From the NCBI RefSeq assembly GCF_900103265.1, contig NZ_FMWX01000005.1:1-64000 (forward strand): a DNA stretch of 64,000 nucleotides. The letters run 5' to 3'. The first letter of the stretch is position 1, and the number at the start of each line of letters is the position of its first letter. The notes under the pieces were generated by a model, which made no database searches, was not told the DNA's origin, and was given only the letters and a program-made list of their open reading frames with translations. The position numbers were made by a program, and so were the translations under genes. The DNA comes from Sphingomonas sp. NFR15. GTDB lineage: Bacteria > Pseudomonadota > Alphaproteobacteria > Sphingomonadales > Sphingomonadaceae. This document shows, one piece after another, positions 7,263 through 15,826 of the stretch.

Positions 7263-8446
7263 GCGGCGGGTTCCTGTGCTTTTTCGTCACCCCAGCGCAC
7301 GCTGGGGTCTTCGGCGGCGGCCGCGCGATCGGCCTCAAGAGATCCCGGCTTCCGCTGGGATGACGTGATGTGGTTCACGATGGCGAGCAGTTCGTCGACG
7401 CGGTGCGCGCAGCTATGCCGCGCGCGGATCGTCTCCAGCCCGCTGCGCACCAGGCTCGCGCGCAGATCGGCGTCGTCGCGCAACGCGGTGAGCTGTCGCG
7501 TCATCTCGTCGCCGTCGCGGGCGACGAGATAATCCTCGCCGGGCCGGAACAGCCCTTCGGCGTCGTTCCACGGTGCCGAGACCAGCGGAATCCCGCAGGC
7601 GAGCGCCTCGAACACGCGGATCGTCGGGATGCCGGGCAGGATCGTCGCATAATAGCGGCGCGGCACATGCACCGTCGCCAGATGGTTCGCGAAAATCTCG
7701 CCCGCGCGCGCGTTCGCGGCCCAGCCGTGATAGCGCACGCCGTAGCGCGCGAGCATCGCCTTGGCGTCATCGGGATAGCGCACCCCGTACACGTCGAGCG
7801 GCAGCGCGGCGGTCTGCGCCGGCCCGAACAGGAAGCGCTCAAGCTCCTCGGTGCGCTCGCCATCGCCCCAATTGCCGATCCAGACGAGCCCCTCGCGCGC
7901 GCGCTCTTGCTCGGGCGGATGGAAGCGGCGCAGATCGGCGGCCTCGTGCCACGTCCACACGCGGCCTTGCCAGCCCCAGCCGCGATACACTTCGGACAAG
8001 GTCTCGCCGAACGCCAGCACGCCGTCGTAGCCCGACAGATCGTAGGCGCGCATCGCCTCCGGTTCGCTCACCGCGCGGTGGTGTGTGTCGTGAAACAGCA
8101 GAGTGAAGCGTCCGCCGCGCGCACGCAGCCGGCCGATCGCGGCGACGAGATCATGGTCGTTCCACTCGTGAACGATCACCAGATCGGCCCCCTCGACCAT
8201 CGCCTCGGGCGAAGCATCGGCCGGATACACCGTCGATGACAATTCCGGGTAGGCGGAGCGATACGCGTCCAGCCCCGCCTCGCCATGATCGGCGAGCAGA
8301 TTGGCGAGGCTCCACGCGCCCGCCGGCTCCCACACCTGCACGTCATGCCCGCGCGCGATCAGCTCGCTCAGCACGCCGCGCAGGAAGTGCGCGTTGCCGT
8401 GGTTCCAGCACGACGCGAGCGAATGGGTGAAATAGACGATCTTCAT
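7259..8446 (-). CDS. CgeB-family glycosyltransferase with REP-derived C-terminus
   Basis: A 395-residue GT-B glycosyltransferase starting MKIVYFTHSLASCWNHGNA, with donor-site region GIPTIRVFEALACGIPLVS. It is the third CgeB-like enzyme of the operon. The family domain ends near residue 358; residues of about 361-387 (SSQRKPGSLEA to PSVRWGDEK) are encoded by a REP palindrome at 7285-7365 that has entered the 3' end of the gene and supplied a new tail and stop. The stop overlaps the next start by 4 bp, so translational coupling was kept. Substrate unknown. Confidence 0.82.
   Translation of the reverse strand: MKIVYFTHSLASCWNHGNAHFLRGVLSELIARGHDVQVWEPAGAWSLANLLADHGEAGLDAYRSAYPELSSTVYPADASPEAMVEGADLVIVHEWNDHDLVAAIGRLRARGGRFTLLFHDTHHRAVSEPEAMRAYDLSGYDGVLAFGETLSEVYRGWGWQGRVWTWHEAADLRRFHPPEQERAREGLVWIGNWGDGERTEELERFLFGPAQTAALPLDVYGVRYPDDAKAMLARYGVRYHGWAANARAGEIFANHLATVHVPRRYYATILPGIPTIRVFEALACGIPLVSAPWNDAEGLFRPGEDYLVARDGDEMTRQLTALRDDADLRASLVRSGLETIRARHSCAHRVDELLAIVNHITSSQRKPGSLEADRAAAAEDPSVRWGDEKAQEPAA
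7285..7365. repeat. REP palindrome inside glycosyltransferase gene
   Basis: Left arm CGTCACCCCAGCGCACGCTG and right arm ending CCGCTGGGATGACG form an imperfect long palindrome. It is the same family as 50348-50428. It lies wholly inside the coding sequence of the transferase and is translated. Confidence 0.75.
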
Positions 8447-9564
8447 GCCGCGATCCTCCCGCCGGGGACGGCCGCGCCGAGCAGGTCAGCGTAGATCGCC
8501 AGCATCCCGTCTGCCATCGCTTGCGGCGCGTAGCGCGCGGCGCGGCGGCGCGCGGCTTCGCCGAGCCGGCGGCGCAGCGCCGCATCGCCGATCACGGATT
8601 CGATCGCGCGGACATAGCCGTCCTCGTTGTCGCCGGGCACGAACACCGCCGCGCCGTCCCACAGCTCGCGGAATCCCTCGGTGTCCGACAGCACCAGCGC
8701 ACAGCCCGCGCCAGCCGCTTCGAGCACCGCCAGCCCGAACGGCTCGAAAGACGCCGCCGAGACGAACACCGGCCGCGCCGCCAGCCGTTGCCCGAGCGCA
8801 TCCGCGTCGAGCTGGCCGAGCAGATGGAGATGGGCGAGGTCGATATGCTCGCCATGCGGCCCGGTCGCCGCGCCCGCCGCGCTGAAAGGCACCGCCAGCC
8901 GCGCGGCGACGCGGTCGAGCAACTCGGCGCGCTTGACCCGGTCCCACAGCCGTCCGACCGTCAGGACTTCGTCGCGGAGTGCGCCGGGCTGGCCAAGCGG
9001 CGCGCGCCCGTTGTGGACGACCTGCGGCGCGCGCGGCAGCGCATAGTGGCGCGCGATCAGCGCGGCATAGCTCGCGGTCGGGGCGACCAGCCGGTCGGCG
9101 GCGCGCAAGCCGGTCGCCATCATGTCATGGTGCCAGCCGAATTGCGGATCGAGCGGCTCGCCGGGTCGCGCCGCCCGCCACCAGGTCGAGACGCAGCCGT
9201 GCGTGACGGCCACGGTCGGAACGGCGTGCGGCGTCGCGGCGAGCGTCGGCATGTTGAGCTGGACGAGATCGGAGCGGAGGTCGCGCGCGAGCGCCTCGAT
9301 CGCCGCGCCCGCTGCGCGGATCGGCGCGGGGCCGTCGCACAGCCAGTCGAGCGGCAATCCGGTTTCGATCAGCGTCGCGCCCGCGATCGCGCGTGCCTCC
9401 GCGCGTTGCGCGGTGGATGGCGCCGGGCCGAGCAGCGCGAGCACCGGCACCGCCCCGCGCACCGACAGCCCGCGCGCGAGATCGAGGCCATATTGCCACA
9501 CCCCGCCGACCGCATCGACGGTGAGCAGAACCCGCAAGCCGGCCGCGCGCGCGCCCTGGCTCAC
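8443..9564 (-). CDS. Glycosyltransferase family 4
   Basis: A 373-residue GT-B enzyme starting at GTG 9564, where GTGA overlaps the stop of the upstream epimerase. Features are an N-terminal acceptor domain (LRVLLTVDAVGGVWQYGLDL), the interdomain PQVVHNGRAP segment, LTVGRLWDRVKR, and the EX7E donor motif SFEPFGLAVLEAAGAG. This is the standard GT4 layout for retaining transferases that use nucleotide sugars at the cytosolic membrane face. It differs in type from the three CgeB-like enzymes downstream. Linkage and sugar are not predictable from sequence. Confidence 0.88.
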   Translation of the reverse strand: MSQGARAAGLRVLLTVDAVGGVWQYGLDLARGLSVRGAVPVLALLGPAPSTAQRAEARAIAGATLIETGLPLDWLCDGPAPIRAAGAAIEALARDLRSDLVQLNMPTLAATPHAVPTVAVTHGCVSTWWRAARPGEPLDPQFGWHHDMMATGLRAADRLVAPTASYAALIARHYALPRAPQVVHNGRAPLGQPGALRDEVLTVGRLWDRVKRAELLDRVAARLAVPFSAAGAATGPHGEHIDLAHLHLLGQLDADALGQRLAARPVFVSAASFEPFGLAVLEAAGAGCALVLSDTEGFRELWDGAAVFVPGDNEDGYVRAIESVIGDAALRRRLGEAARRRAARYAPQAMADGMLAIYADLLGAAVPGGRIAA

Positions 9565-10625
9565 TGCGCGGCGACCTGTTCGGCGCCGATCGGCAGCCCG
9601 CGTTCGGCGGCGAGCCAGTGCGCCAGCCGGGCAACGCCCTCGCGCCACGGCGTCGGCGCGCCGAGGCCCAGTGTCGCTTGCGCCGCGCGCGTGTCGGCGA
9701 CGAAATAGCGTTGGTCGCCCGCGCGCCAATCGTCGAACTGGATGTCCGGCGCGCCGCCGACCAACCTGCCGATATGATCGAGCAGCGTGCGCAGGCTCAC
9801 CGCGTTGCCGGGGCCGCCGCCGAGGTTGAACGCGCGGCCCGCGACCGTATCGATATCGCGCCACACCGCCATGTACGCATCGACGGCGTCCTGGACTTCC
9901 AGGATGTCGCGCACCTGCTGCCCGTCGCCGTACAGAGTGATCGCGCGGCCTTCGAGCACGCGGATCAGGAAATGCGCGACCCAGCCCTGATCTTCGGTGC
10001 CCATCTGGCGCTCGCCGTAGATGCAGCTCATTCGCAGCACCGCCGCCGGCACGCCGAAGCTGCGCGCATAATCGAGCACGTACTGGTCGGCCGCGCCCTT
10101 CGAACAGCCATAGGGCGTGTGGAAGTCGAGCGGGCGCGCCTCGCCGATACCGTGCGCGCGCAAGTCCGCGTCGGCGGGCAGATAGCCGTGCTCGGTCGCG
10201 TCGAAATCGAGGTCGATCAGGTCGCCATAGACCTTGTTGGTCGAGGCGAAGATCACCGGCACCGGCGCGCCGGTCTGCCGCACCGCCTCGAGCAGGTTGA
10301 ACGTGCCGCCGATGTTGATGTCGAAATCCTCGCGCGGATCGGCGAGGCTGGTGGTGACGGCGACCTGCGCCGCCATGTGGAACACTGCGCCCGCGCGCCG
10401 CGCCGCGCTGCCGAGCGTGTCGGCATCGCGCACGTCGGCGACGATCAGCTCGATCTTGTCGCCGTGCCGCTCCTTGAGCCATGCGACGTTGCGGTCCACC
10501 CCGGCGCGGGCAAGCGCGTCATAGACGATCACGTCATGGCCCATGCGCGCGAGCCGGTCGGCGATGTTGCAGCCGATGAACCCCGCGCCGCCGGTGACGA
10601 GGATCGGGCGACGGTCCGCGCTCAT
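9561..10625 (-). CDS. NAD-dependent nucleotide-sugar epimerase (CDP-paratose 2-epimerase-like)
   Basis: A 354-residue extended SDR. The NAD-binding motif ILVTGGAGFIGCNIA is at residues 8-22, the serine region reads FASTNKVYGD and the catalytic YxxxK is TPYGCSKGAAD. The ASTNKVYGD and VAWLKERHG signatures are those I associate with CDP-paratose/CDP-tyvelose 2-epimerases, although related dTDP/UDP epimerases share them. Start ATG 10625 overlaps the upstream stop by 4 bp. Within the operon it probably supplies an activated sugar for the neighbouring transferases. Confidence 0.8.
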   Translation of the reverse strand: MSADRRPILVTGGAGFIGCNIADRLARMGHDVIVYDALARAGVDRNVAWLKERHGDKIELIVADVRDADTLGSAARRAGAVFHMAAQVAVTTSLADPREDFDINIGGTFNLLEAVRQTGAPVPVIFASTNKVYGDLIDLDFDATEHGYLPADADLRAHGIGEARPLDFHTPYGCSKGAADQYVLDYARSFGVPAAVLRMSCIYGERQMGTEDQGWVAHFLIRVLEGRAITLYGDGQQVRDILEVQDAVDAYMAVWRDIDTVAGRAFNLGGGPGNAVSLRTLLDHIGRLVGGAPDIQFDDWRAGDQRYFVADTRAAQATLGLGAPTPWREGVARLAHWLAAERGLPIGAEQVAAQ

Positions 10626-11743
10626 GCCACCAGCCCGCGCGCTTCGAGTTCGGCGCGCGCGTGCGCGACACGATCCTCGGCGGTCTGCTGCTGGACCCAT
10701 TCGGCGAGTTCGGCGAGCCCCTCCTCGAAATCCTGCCGCGCTTCGAAGCCGAGCTTCTCGGCGGCGAGGCTGGTATCGCAGAAGCAATGGCGGATGTCGC
10801 CGATCCGCGCCTTGCCGACGATCTCGGGGGCGATGCTGTTCTTGCCCATCGCGCGCGCCAGCGCCTCGGCGACCTGCGTGACCGAACGGTCCTCGCCCGA
10901 GCCGATGTTGAAGGTCTGGCCCGTCGCCTCGGGCAGCACCAGCGCATCGGCGAACGCGCGCGCCACGTCGCTGACATGGACGAAATCGCGGCGCTGCTCG
11001 CCATCCTCGAAGATCATCGGCTGCTGGCCGTTGAGCAGCCGCGACGCGAAGATCGCCAGCACGCCGGTATAGGGGTTCGACAGCGCCTGGCCCGGACCAT
11101 AGACGTTGAACAGCCGCAGGCACACGCTCTCGATGCCATAGGGCGCGCCCATGATGTGCGTGGTGCGTTCCTGCACGAACTTGTTGAGCGCATAGATCGA
11201 GGCGAGGCTGGGGCGCTTCCACTCGGGCGTCGCGACGGGCGCGAGCGGGCGGCCCTGCGCGTCGAGCGGATCCCAGATCTTCTGTCCGTCGCGGACCATG
11301 CCGCGCTCGGCGGTCTCGACGAGAGTGCCGTCGGGATCGCGGTACAGGCCCTCGCCGTAGATGCTCATCGACGAGGCGGTGACGACGCGCCGCACGGGAT
11401 GGTCGATCAGCCGCTCGAACAGCACGGCGGTGCCGACGTCGTTGGTGGAGGTATAACGTTCGACCTCGTACATCGACTGGCCGACCCCGACTTCGGCGGC
11501 GAGATGGATCACGCTGTCGACGCCCTTCAGCGCGCCCGCCACCGCGTCGCCGTTACGGATGTCGGCTTGGATCAGCTCGACCTCGACGGGCATATCGGCG
11601 GGGCGCTCGCCCGCGCCGTGGACCTGCGGGATCAGCGCGTCGAGCACGCGAACACGGTTGCCACGGCGCAACAGCTCGCGCGAGACGAAGCGGCCAATAA
11701 AGCCCGCGCCACCGGTAATCAGGACTGTCTCGCTCAAAGCCAT
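10622..11743 (-). CDS. NAD-dependent epimerase/dehydratase (dTDP-rhamnose 4-epimerase-like)
   Basis: A 373-residue extended SDR and the first gene of the minus-strand glycan operon. NAD motif LITGGAGFIGRFVSREL, Ser region TASSMSIYGEG, and catalytic YALNK (IYALNKFVQERT) are visible. The longer insert around residues 135-175 and YALNK recall dTDP-L-rhamnose 4-epimerases. The dTDP-rhamnose pathway itself is not in the window, so the substrate remains inferred. The ATG is preceded by an AT-rich promoter-like region at 11744-11927. Confidence 0.8.
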   Translation of the reverse strand: MALSETVLITGGAGFIGRFVSRELLRRGNRVRVLDALIPQVHGAGERPADMPVEVELIQADIRNGDAVAGALKGVDSVIHLAAEVGVGQSMYEVERYTSTNDVGTAVLFERLIDHPVRRVVTASSMSIYGEGLYRDPDGTLVETAERGMVRDGQKIWDPLDAQGRPLAPVATPEWKRPSLASIYALNKFVQERTTHIMGAPYGIESVCLRLFNVYGPGQALSNPYTGVLAIFASRLLNGQQPMIFEDGEQRRDFVHVSDVARAFADALVLPEATGQTFNIGSGEDRSVTQVAEALARAMGKNSIAPEIVGKARIGDIRHCFCDTSLAAEKLGFEARQDFEEGLAELAEWVQQQTAEDRVAHARAELEARGLVA

Positions 11744-11927
11744 GGCCTCCTAATTTGATGTTGATCCAGATCAGGAAAAATGATTAATCCAGATCAAGAT
11801 CGGTAAATGCGCTTGATTGTGAAGATTTGTTGCGCTTTCTTGTCAGTGGCAATGCTTCTTCTTCCTCTTTGTTCCCGATCGAAAACGATCAACAACTTAG
11901 CTGGCAAAATATTGGTGGAATGCGCCG
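11744..11927. promoter_or_regulatory. AT-rich divergent promoter region of the glycan operon
   Basis: This 184-bp gap is conspicuously AT-rich against its surroundings and separates the divergent epimerase and phosphatase genes. It has two direct copies of ATCCAGATCA (11764-11773 and 11787-11796, 23 bp apart) and a small inverted repeat GATCG/CGATC near 11878-11891. These may be sites for a regulator of the glycan genes. No known binding motif was recognised. Confidence 0.45.
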
Positions 11928-12509
11928 ATGCGGATCGTCATCCTGGTGCGGCACGGCACGCACGCTGAAGTCGGCCAAATCCTGAGCGGGCGCTCCGAAA
12001 TCGCGCTCGGCGCGGGTGGCCGGGCCGAGGCGGCGGCGCTCGCCACGGCGCTCGACGGGACGCCGGTCGCCTCGCTGCATGTCAGCCCGCGCCGTCGCGC
12101 GCGGGAGACGGCGACGCCGTTCGCCGCGCGCCGCGCGCTCACCGCCGATATCGCGCCGGCGCTCGACGAGATTGATTTCGGCGCCTTCACCGGCCGCGCC
12201 TTCGCCGATCTTGATGGCGATCCTGAATGGTTCCGCTGGAATGCCGAGCGCGCCACCGCGCGCTGCCCGGGCGGCGAAACCATGGCCGAAGCCTGTGCGC
12301 GCGCCGAGCGTTACTTGGCGCAGCTCGCGCCCGACGGTTTCCCGGCGCTGTGCGTGACGCATTGCGACGTCATCCGTGGCCTCGTCGTCCAGCAGCTCGG
12401 CATCGGCTTCGAGCGGCTGTTCGCGCTCGAATGCGACCCCGCCTCGCGCACCACGATCGACCTCGATAGCGGCCGTGTCATCGCGCTCAATGAGCGGGTG
12501 CGGCCATGA
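11928..12509 (+). CDS. Histidine phosphatase family protein
   Basis: A 193-residue phosphoglycerate-mutase-like phosphatase. The phosphohistidine motif is LVRHGTHAE (RHG at 8-10), the Glu region is ALDEIDFGAFTG, and the second catalytic His lies in VTHCDVIRG. Such enzymes remove phosphate from sugar phosphates, cofactors or nucleotides. Placed between glycosyltransferase operons and near an inositol-phosphate synthase, it could dephosphorylate a sugar or inositol phosphate, which is inference only. Its 3' end overlaps that of the convergent DUF6165 gene by 23 bp. Confidence 0.85.
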   Translation: MRIVILVRHGTHAEVGQILSGRSEIALGAGGRAEAAALATALDGTPVASLHVSPRRRARETATPFAARRALTADIAPALDEIDFGAFTGRAFADLDGDPEWFRWNAERATARCPGGETMAEACARAERYLAQLAPDGFPALCVTHCDVIRGLVVQQLGIGFERLFALECDPASRTTIDLDSGRVIALNERVRP

Positions 12510-12921
12510 GCGCTCGCGGCGCGGCGGCGATGCCGGCGTAGCTTTTCTCCTCGACCAAATCGGACTCGAGCACCGCGTTGATCCGCCGCTTGATCGCGGC
12601 GCGCTCGTCGTTGCGCCGATAGACCGAGCGCGCGAGCTGGATGAACTCGGCGCCGAACCGCGCCTCGGCCTCCTTCTCGCGGATCGCGTCCTCGATGTCC
12701 CACAACGCCTCGTTGACCGCGCGAAGCTCGGCGAACAGCGCCGCGACATCGGCCCGCCCGAGCGCGCTCGCCCCGATCGCGCCGAGCAGGCTGCGTTCCT
12801 TCTCGACATTCGCGCGGGCTTCGGGCCGGGCGATCCGCGCGCGCTTGATCTCGAGGATGCTGATCTTGTCGAGCAGTTCGCCCCACGACACCGGCACCGC
12901 CGGGCTTGCCAGATGCTTCAT
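12487..12921 (-). CDS. DUF6165 family protein
   Basis: A 144-residue helical protein (WGELLDKISILEIKRARI, then LRAVNEALWDIEDAIREKE). I recognise it as DUF6165, a small family found beside glycosyltransferases and TPR proteins in proteobacterial glycan clusters. It is charged, without signal peptide or membrane segment. It overlaps the GT9-like gene upstream by 4 bp, so the two are probably co-translated. Function unknown. Confidence 0.75.
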   Translation of the reverse strand: MKHLASPAVPVSWGELLDKISILEIKRARIARPEARANVEKERSLLGAIGASALGRADVAALFAELRAVNEALWDIEDAIREKEAEARFGAEFIQLARSVYRRNDERAAIKRRINAVLESDLVEEKSYAGIAAAPRALMAAPAH

Positions 12922-13814
12922 ATGCTATCCTCCAGTGCGGGAAGGCCGAGCGCGGCGAGATCGCGTTCGACATCGGCGATGACGGTGCCCCAATCGCCCG
13001 CGCGCGGTTGGGCGTAGAGGCGTATCGTCGGATACCAGGCGCTGCGCCGTGCGTCCGGCGACCAGCGCCAATCGGGCTCCGCCTTGAGCAGCAGCCACGT
13101 CGGCTTGCCGAGCGCCCCGGCGAGATGCGCGATCATCGTGTCGACGGTGATGACGAGATCGGCGCCTGAAATTAGCCCGGCGGTGTGCGCCATGTCGAGC
13201 GGGCAGCCTTGCGGATTGCGCACGGCGAGATCGGTCGGCTCGGGCATCAGCGTGAAACAGGGCGCGAAGCGACAGAGCGGCGCGAACAGCGCCGAGGGCA
13301 CCGAACGTTCGCCGTCCCAATCGCCGGCACCGTAACACAGCGCGACCGCGCCACGCGGGAGTGGCGCGGCCGCCGCGCGGAGGTAGGGCGCCGGGGTCGC
13401 ATCCGGCGGGAGGCGAAGCGCGAAATCGAGTTCGGTGATCTCGATGTCGACCTCGGCGGGCGGCAGCGGACGCGCGACATAGAACGGGACGATCGTGATC
13501 CCGCGCCCCACGGTGGCGATCAGATCGCACAGGCGCGGCTGCACTTCCACCGTCACGGAGGCCGCTCGCGCGGCGAGCGGCGGGAGGAAGCGCGCAAATT
13601 GGATGGTGTCGCCAAGGCCGTGATAGCAGCGCACCAGCACGTCGCGCCTGTCGATCGCGCGCCCGTTCCACACCCAGCGCAGATGATAGGGCAGCGTGGG
13701 ATCGTCGCGGGTCGCGGGGTCGCGCTCGGCGAGTGTCCGCGCGGCGAGCGCCCAAGCGGCGTCATAGTCCTCCGCGCGCATCGCCGCGACCCAAAGTGCC
13801 ATCCGGTCCGCCAT
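12918..13814 (-). CDS. GT9-like glycosyltransferase (heptosyltransferase-type fold)
   Basis: A 298-residue protein with a variable helical N-terminus and a C-terminal half like ADP-heptose transferases: YHGLGDTIQFARFLPPLA, LISGADLVITVDTMIAHLAG (the usual V.DTg..HLA site) and GKPTWLLL. Many relatives carry N-terminal TPR repeats; here only a short helical stretch remains. It probably transfers a sugar in the glycan pathway. It is the first gene of a two-gene minus-strand unit with the DUF6165 gene. Confidence 0.78.
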   Translation of the reverse strand: MADRMALWVAAMRAEDYDAAWALAARTLAERDPATRDDPTLPYHLRWVWNGRAIDRRDVLVRCYHGLGDTIQFARFLPPLAARAASVTVEVQPRLCDLIATVGRGITIVPFYVARPLPPAEVDIEITELDFALRLPPDATPAPYLRAAAAPLPRGAVALCYGAGDWDGERSVPSALFAPLCRFAPCFTLMPEPTDLAVRNPQGCPLDMAHTAGLISGADLVITVDTMIAHLAGALGKPTWLLLKAEPDWRWSPDARRSAWYPTIRLYAQPRAGDWGTVIADVERDLAALGLPALEDSI

Positions 13815-14000
13815 GCGCGAAGCAATCTTCGCGGAGCCGTAACGGTTCCCAAGTTCTTGTAAAAAGCTGCTCAGCCTTATCTAAGTTAAGGGTGCGAGTT
13901 TACATAGATCAAGTTGCGACGCTTTGTTGCTGATCGCGGAACAGCATGGTTCAATGTTCGTTGGCGTAACGAATCTGAAGTTTTTCCGAGAGGCTGCACG
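13815..14000. promoter_or_regulatory. AT-rich divergent promoter region before methyltransferase operon
   Basis: A 186-bp region, clearly less GC-rich than the genes on either side, between the minus-strand GT9 gene and the plus-strand methyltransferase. An in-frame TTG at 13914 exists but the stretch 13914-14000 is AT-rich and unlike the coding sequence after it. No defined operator was recognised. Confidence 0.4.
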
Positions 14001-14819
14001 TTGCATCATTTATCCCGACAGGGCGCGAGCGCGCTGGATGCCGCCGCGCTGCGCACGCGGATCGATGCGCTCGGGCCGTGGTTCCACAATATCGATCTCG
14101 GCGGCGGCGTGACGACCGCACCCGATCATTTTCTCGGCGATTACCCGACCTTCAAATACGAACGCTTCGCGCACGTCATCCCGGCCGATCTCACCGGCAA
14201 GACCGTGCTCGATATTGGCTGCAACGCCGGCTTCTATTCGGTCGAGATGAAGCGGCGCGGCGCCGCGCGCGTGCTCGGCATCGACAGCGACGAGCGCTAC
14301 CTGGCGCAGGCGCGGCTGGCGAGCGAGGCGCTCGGCTTCGACGGCGTCGAGTTCGCCAATCTCTCGGTCTATGACGTCGCCGCGATCGGCGAGCGTTTCG
14401 ATCTCGTGATCTTCATGGGCGTGCTTTACCATTTGCGCCACCCGCTGCTCGCGCTCGATCTGATCCGCGAGCATGTCGCGGGCGATTTGATGCTGTTCCA
14501 GACGCTTCAGCAAGGCGCGAACACGGTCGCCGAGGTGCCGGCGGATCATCCGTTCTTCGTGCCCGGCACCTACACGCCGCCGGCCTATTTCGACGATCCC
14601 GGCTATCCCAAGATGCACTTCATCGAGCACGCGTTCGCGAACGACTGGACCAATTGGTGGGCGCCGAACGCGGCGTGCAGCCAGGCGATGCTGCGCGCCG
14701 CCGGCTTCACGATCAAGGCCAACCCGGAGGCCGACGTCTATCTCTGCCGCACCGCGCCCGTGCCGTACGCCGAGCACGGCCCGGCGGCGGTCTATCCAGC
14801 CAAGGGGGGGCTCACATGA
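14001..14819 (+). CDS. SAM-dependent methyltransferase (TIGR04290-like)
   Basis: About 272 residues, class I SAM methyltransferase. Motif I is VLDIGCNAGFYSVEMKRRGA, followed by acidic VLGIDSDERYL and FDLVIFMGVLYHLRHP. The opening RIDALGPWFHNIDLG and DHFLGDYPTFKY match the TIGR04290 group, a methyltransferase family I associate with uncharacterised glycan neighbourhoods. TTG 14001 is chosen because GAGAGG precedes it and because relatives start just before this block; TTG 13914 is the alternative. It overlaps the glycoside hydrolase gene by 4 bp. Confidence 0.8.
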   Translation: MHHLSRQGASALDAAALRTRIDALGPWFHNIDLGGGVTTAPDHFLGDYPTFKYERFAHVIPADLTGKTVLDIGCNAGFYSVEMKRRGAARVLGIDSDERYLAQARLASEALGFDGVEFANLSVYDVAAIGERFDLVIFMGVLYHLRHPLLALDLIREHVAGDLMLFQTLQQGANTVAEVPADHPFFVPGTYTPPAYFDDPGYPKMHFIEHAFANDWTNWWAPNAACSQAMLRAAGFTIKANPEADVYLCRTAPVPYAEHGPAAVYPAKGGLT

Positions 14820-15826
14820 TCGAAGCGGCGATGCTCTGGAACGAGCCGAACAACAAATCGCATTGGGATCCGGCGCTCGACCCTGACTGGCAGCGTTTCG
14901 CCGAGCATGTCGTGCGCGCCGGCGATGCGATCCACGCGATCAACCCGGCGGTGACGCGCGTGCTCGGCGGCATGTCGCCGATCGACCCGCATTGGCTCGG
15001 CAAGATGGAGGGACATGGCGCGCTCGACGCGGTCGATGTGGTCGCGGTCCACGGCTTCCCGCTCGACTGGAACCTGTGGCCGCTCTCGGCCTGGCCGGAC
15101 AAGATCGCCGAGATCACGGCCGTCACCGACAAGCCGGTGTGGGTGACCGAGGTCGGCGTCAGTTCGTTCGGTGCCGAGGAGGTGCAGGTGTTCGGGCTGG
15201 AGCGCACCGCGAGCCTGCTGAAAGGTGTGGCACCACGCGTGTTCTGGTATTCGCTGTTCGATCTGCCGATGAGTTGGGGCGCCGAGACGCGCCACCGCGA
15301 GGCGGAAGGGTCGTCCTATTACCGCCATTTCTATCTTGGCCTCATCCGCGAGGACGGCACGCCCAAGCCCGCGCTCGAAACCTATGCGCAGCATGCCGCC
15401 GACATCGGGCTGATGCAGTGGTTCCATTTCCACGATCCCCGGCTCGACGAGGCGGTGGCGTGGATGAAGCGGCTCGGCACGCGGCGCATCCGCACCGGCC
15501 TGTCATGGGCGGACAGCTTCCGTCCCAATGCGGTCGACTGGTTCGACCGGCAGATGGAGGCGCTCGCCGATTTCGACGTCACCGTCACCTTCTGCTTCAC
15601 CCCCGAGCATCTCGGCGTCGCGCCGCACCACACCAGTCCGGCGCGCGACCCGCAGCAGTTCGCCGATTTCTGCGCGTGGATGATCGACCGCTACGCGCCC
15701 GCCGGAGCCACCAGCACGGGCATCGCCGCGCCGGAAACGCCACCGGTGCCGCCGCGCGTGCCCGAACTCACCCCTCTCGATTTCAACCGCGACGAGCGTC
15801 TCGCCGCCGAACGGAGCGCCGCCTGA
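14816..15826 (+). CDS. Clan GH-A glycoside hydrolase (beta-xylosidase-like), apparently circularly permuted
   Basis: A 336-residue TIM-barrel hydrolase with no signal peptide. The acid/base motif LWNEPNN (Glu10) sits at the very N-terminus, and the nucleophile strand WVTEVGVSS is near residue 105. In GH39-like relatives about 100-150 residues precede NEP; here segments resembling them (RRIRTGLSWADSFRP, VTVTFCFTPEH, FADFCAWMIDRY) come after the last barrel strand, about residues 200-300. The order is therefore permuted. Start ATG 14816 is fixed by the 4-bp overlap with the methyltransferase stop, so this is not simply a missed 5' end. Substrate unknown; possibly an intracellular glycoside intermediate. 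Confidence 0.72.
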   Translation: MIEAAMLWNEPNNKSHWDPALDPDWQRFAEHVVRAGDAIHAINPAVTRVLGGMSPIDPHWLGKMEGHGALDAVDVVAVHGFPLDWNLWPLSAWPDKIAEITAVTDKPVWVTEVGVSSFGAEEVQVFGLERTASLLKGVAPRVFWYSLFDLPMSWGAETRHREAEGSSYYRHFYLGLIREDGTPKPALETYAQHAADIGLMQWFHFHDPRLDEAVAWMKRLGTRRIRTGLSWADSFRPNAVDWFDRQMEALADFDVTVTFCFTPEHLGVAPHHTSPARDPQQFADFCAWMIDRYAPAGATSTGIAAPETPPVPPRVPELTPLDFNRDERLAAERSAA

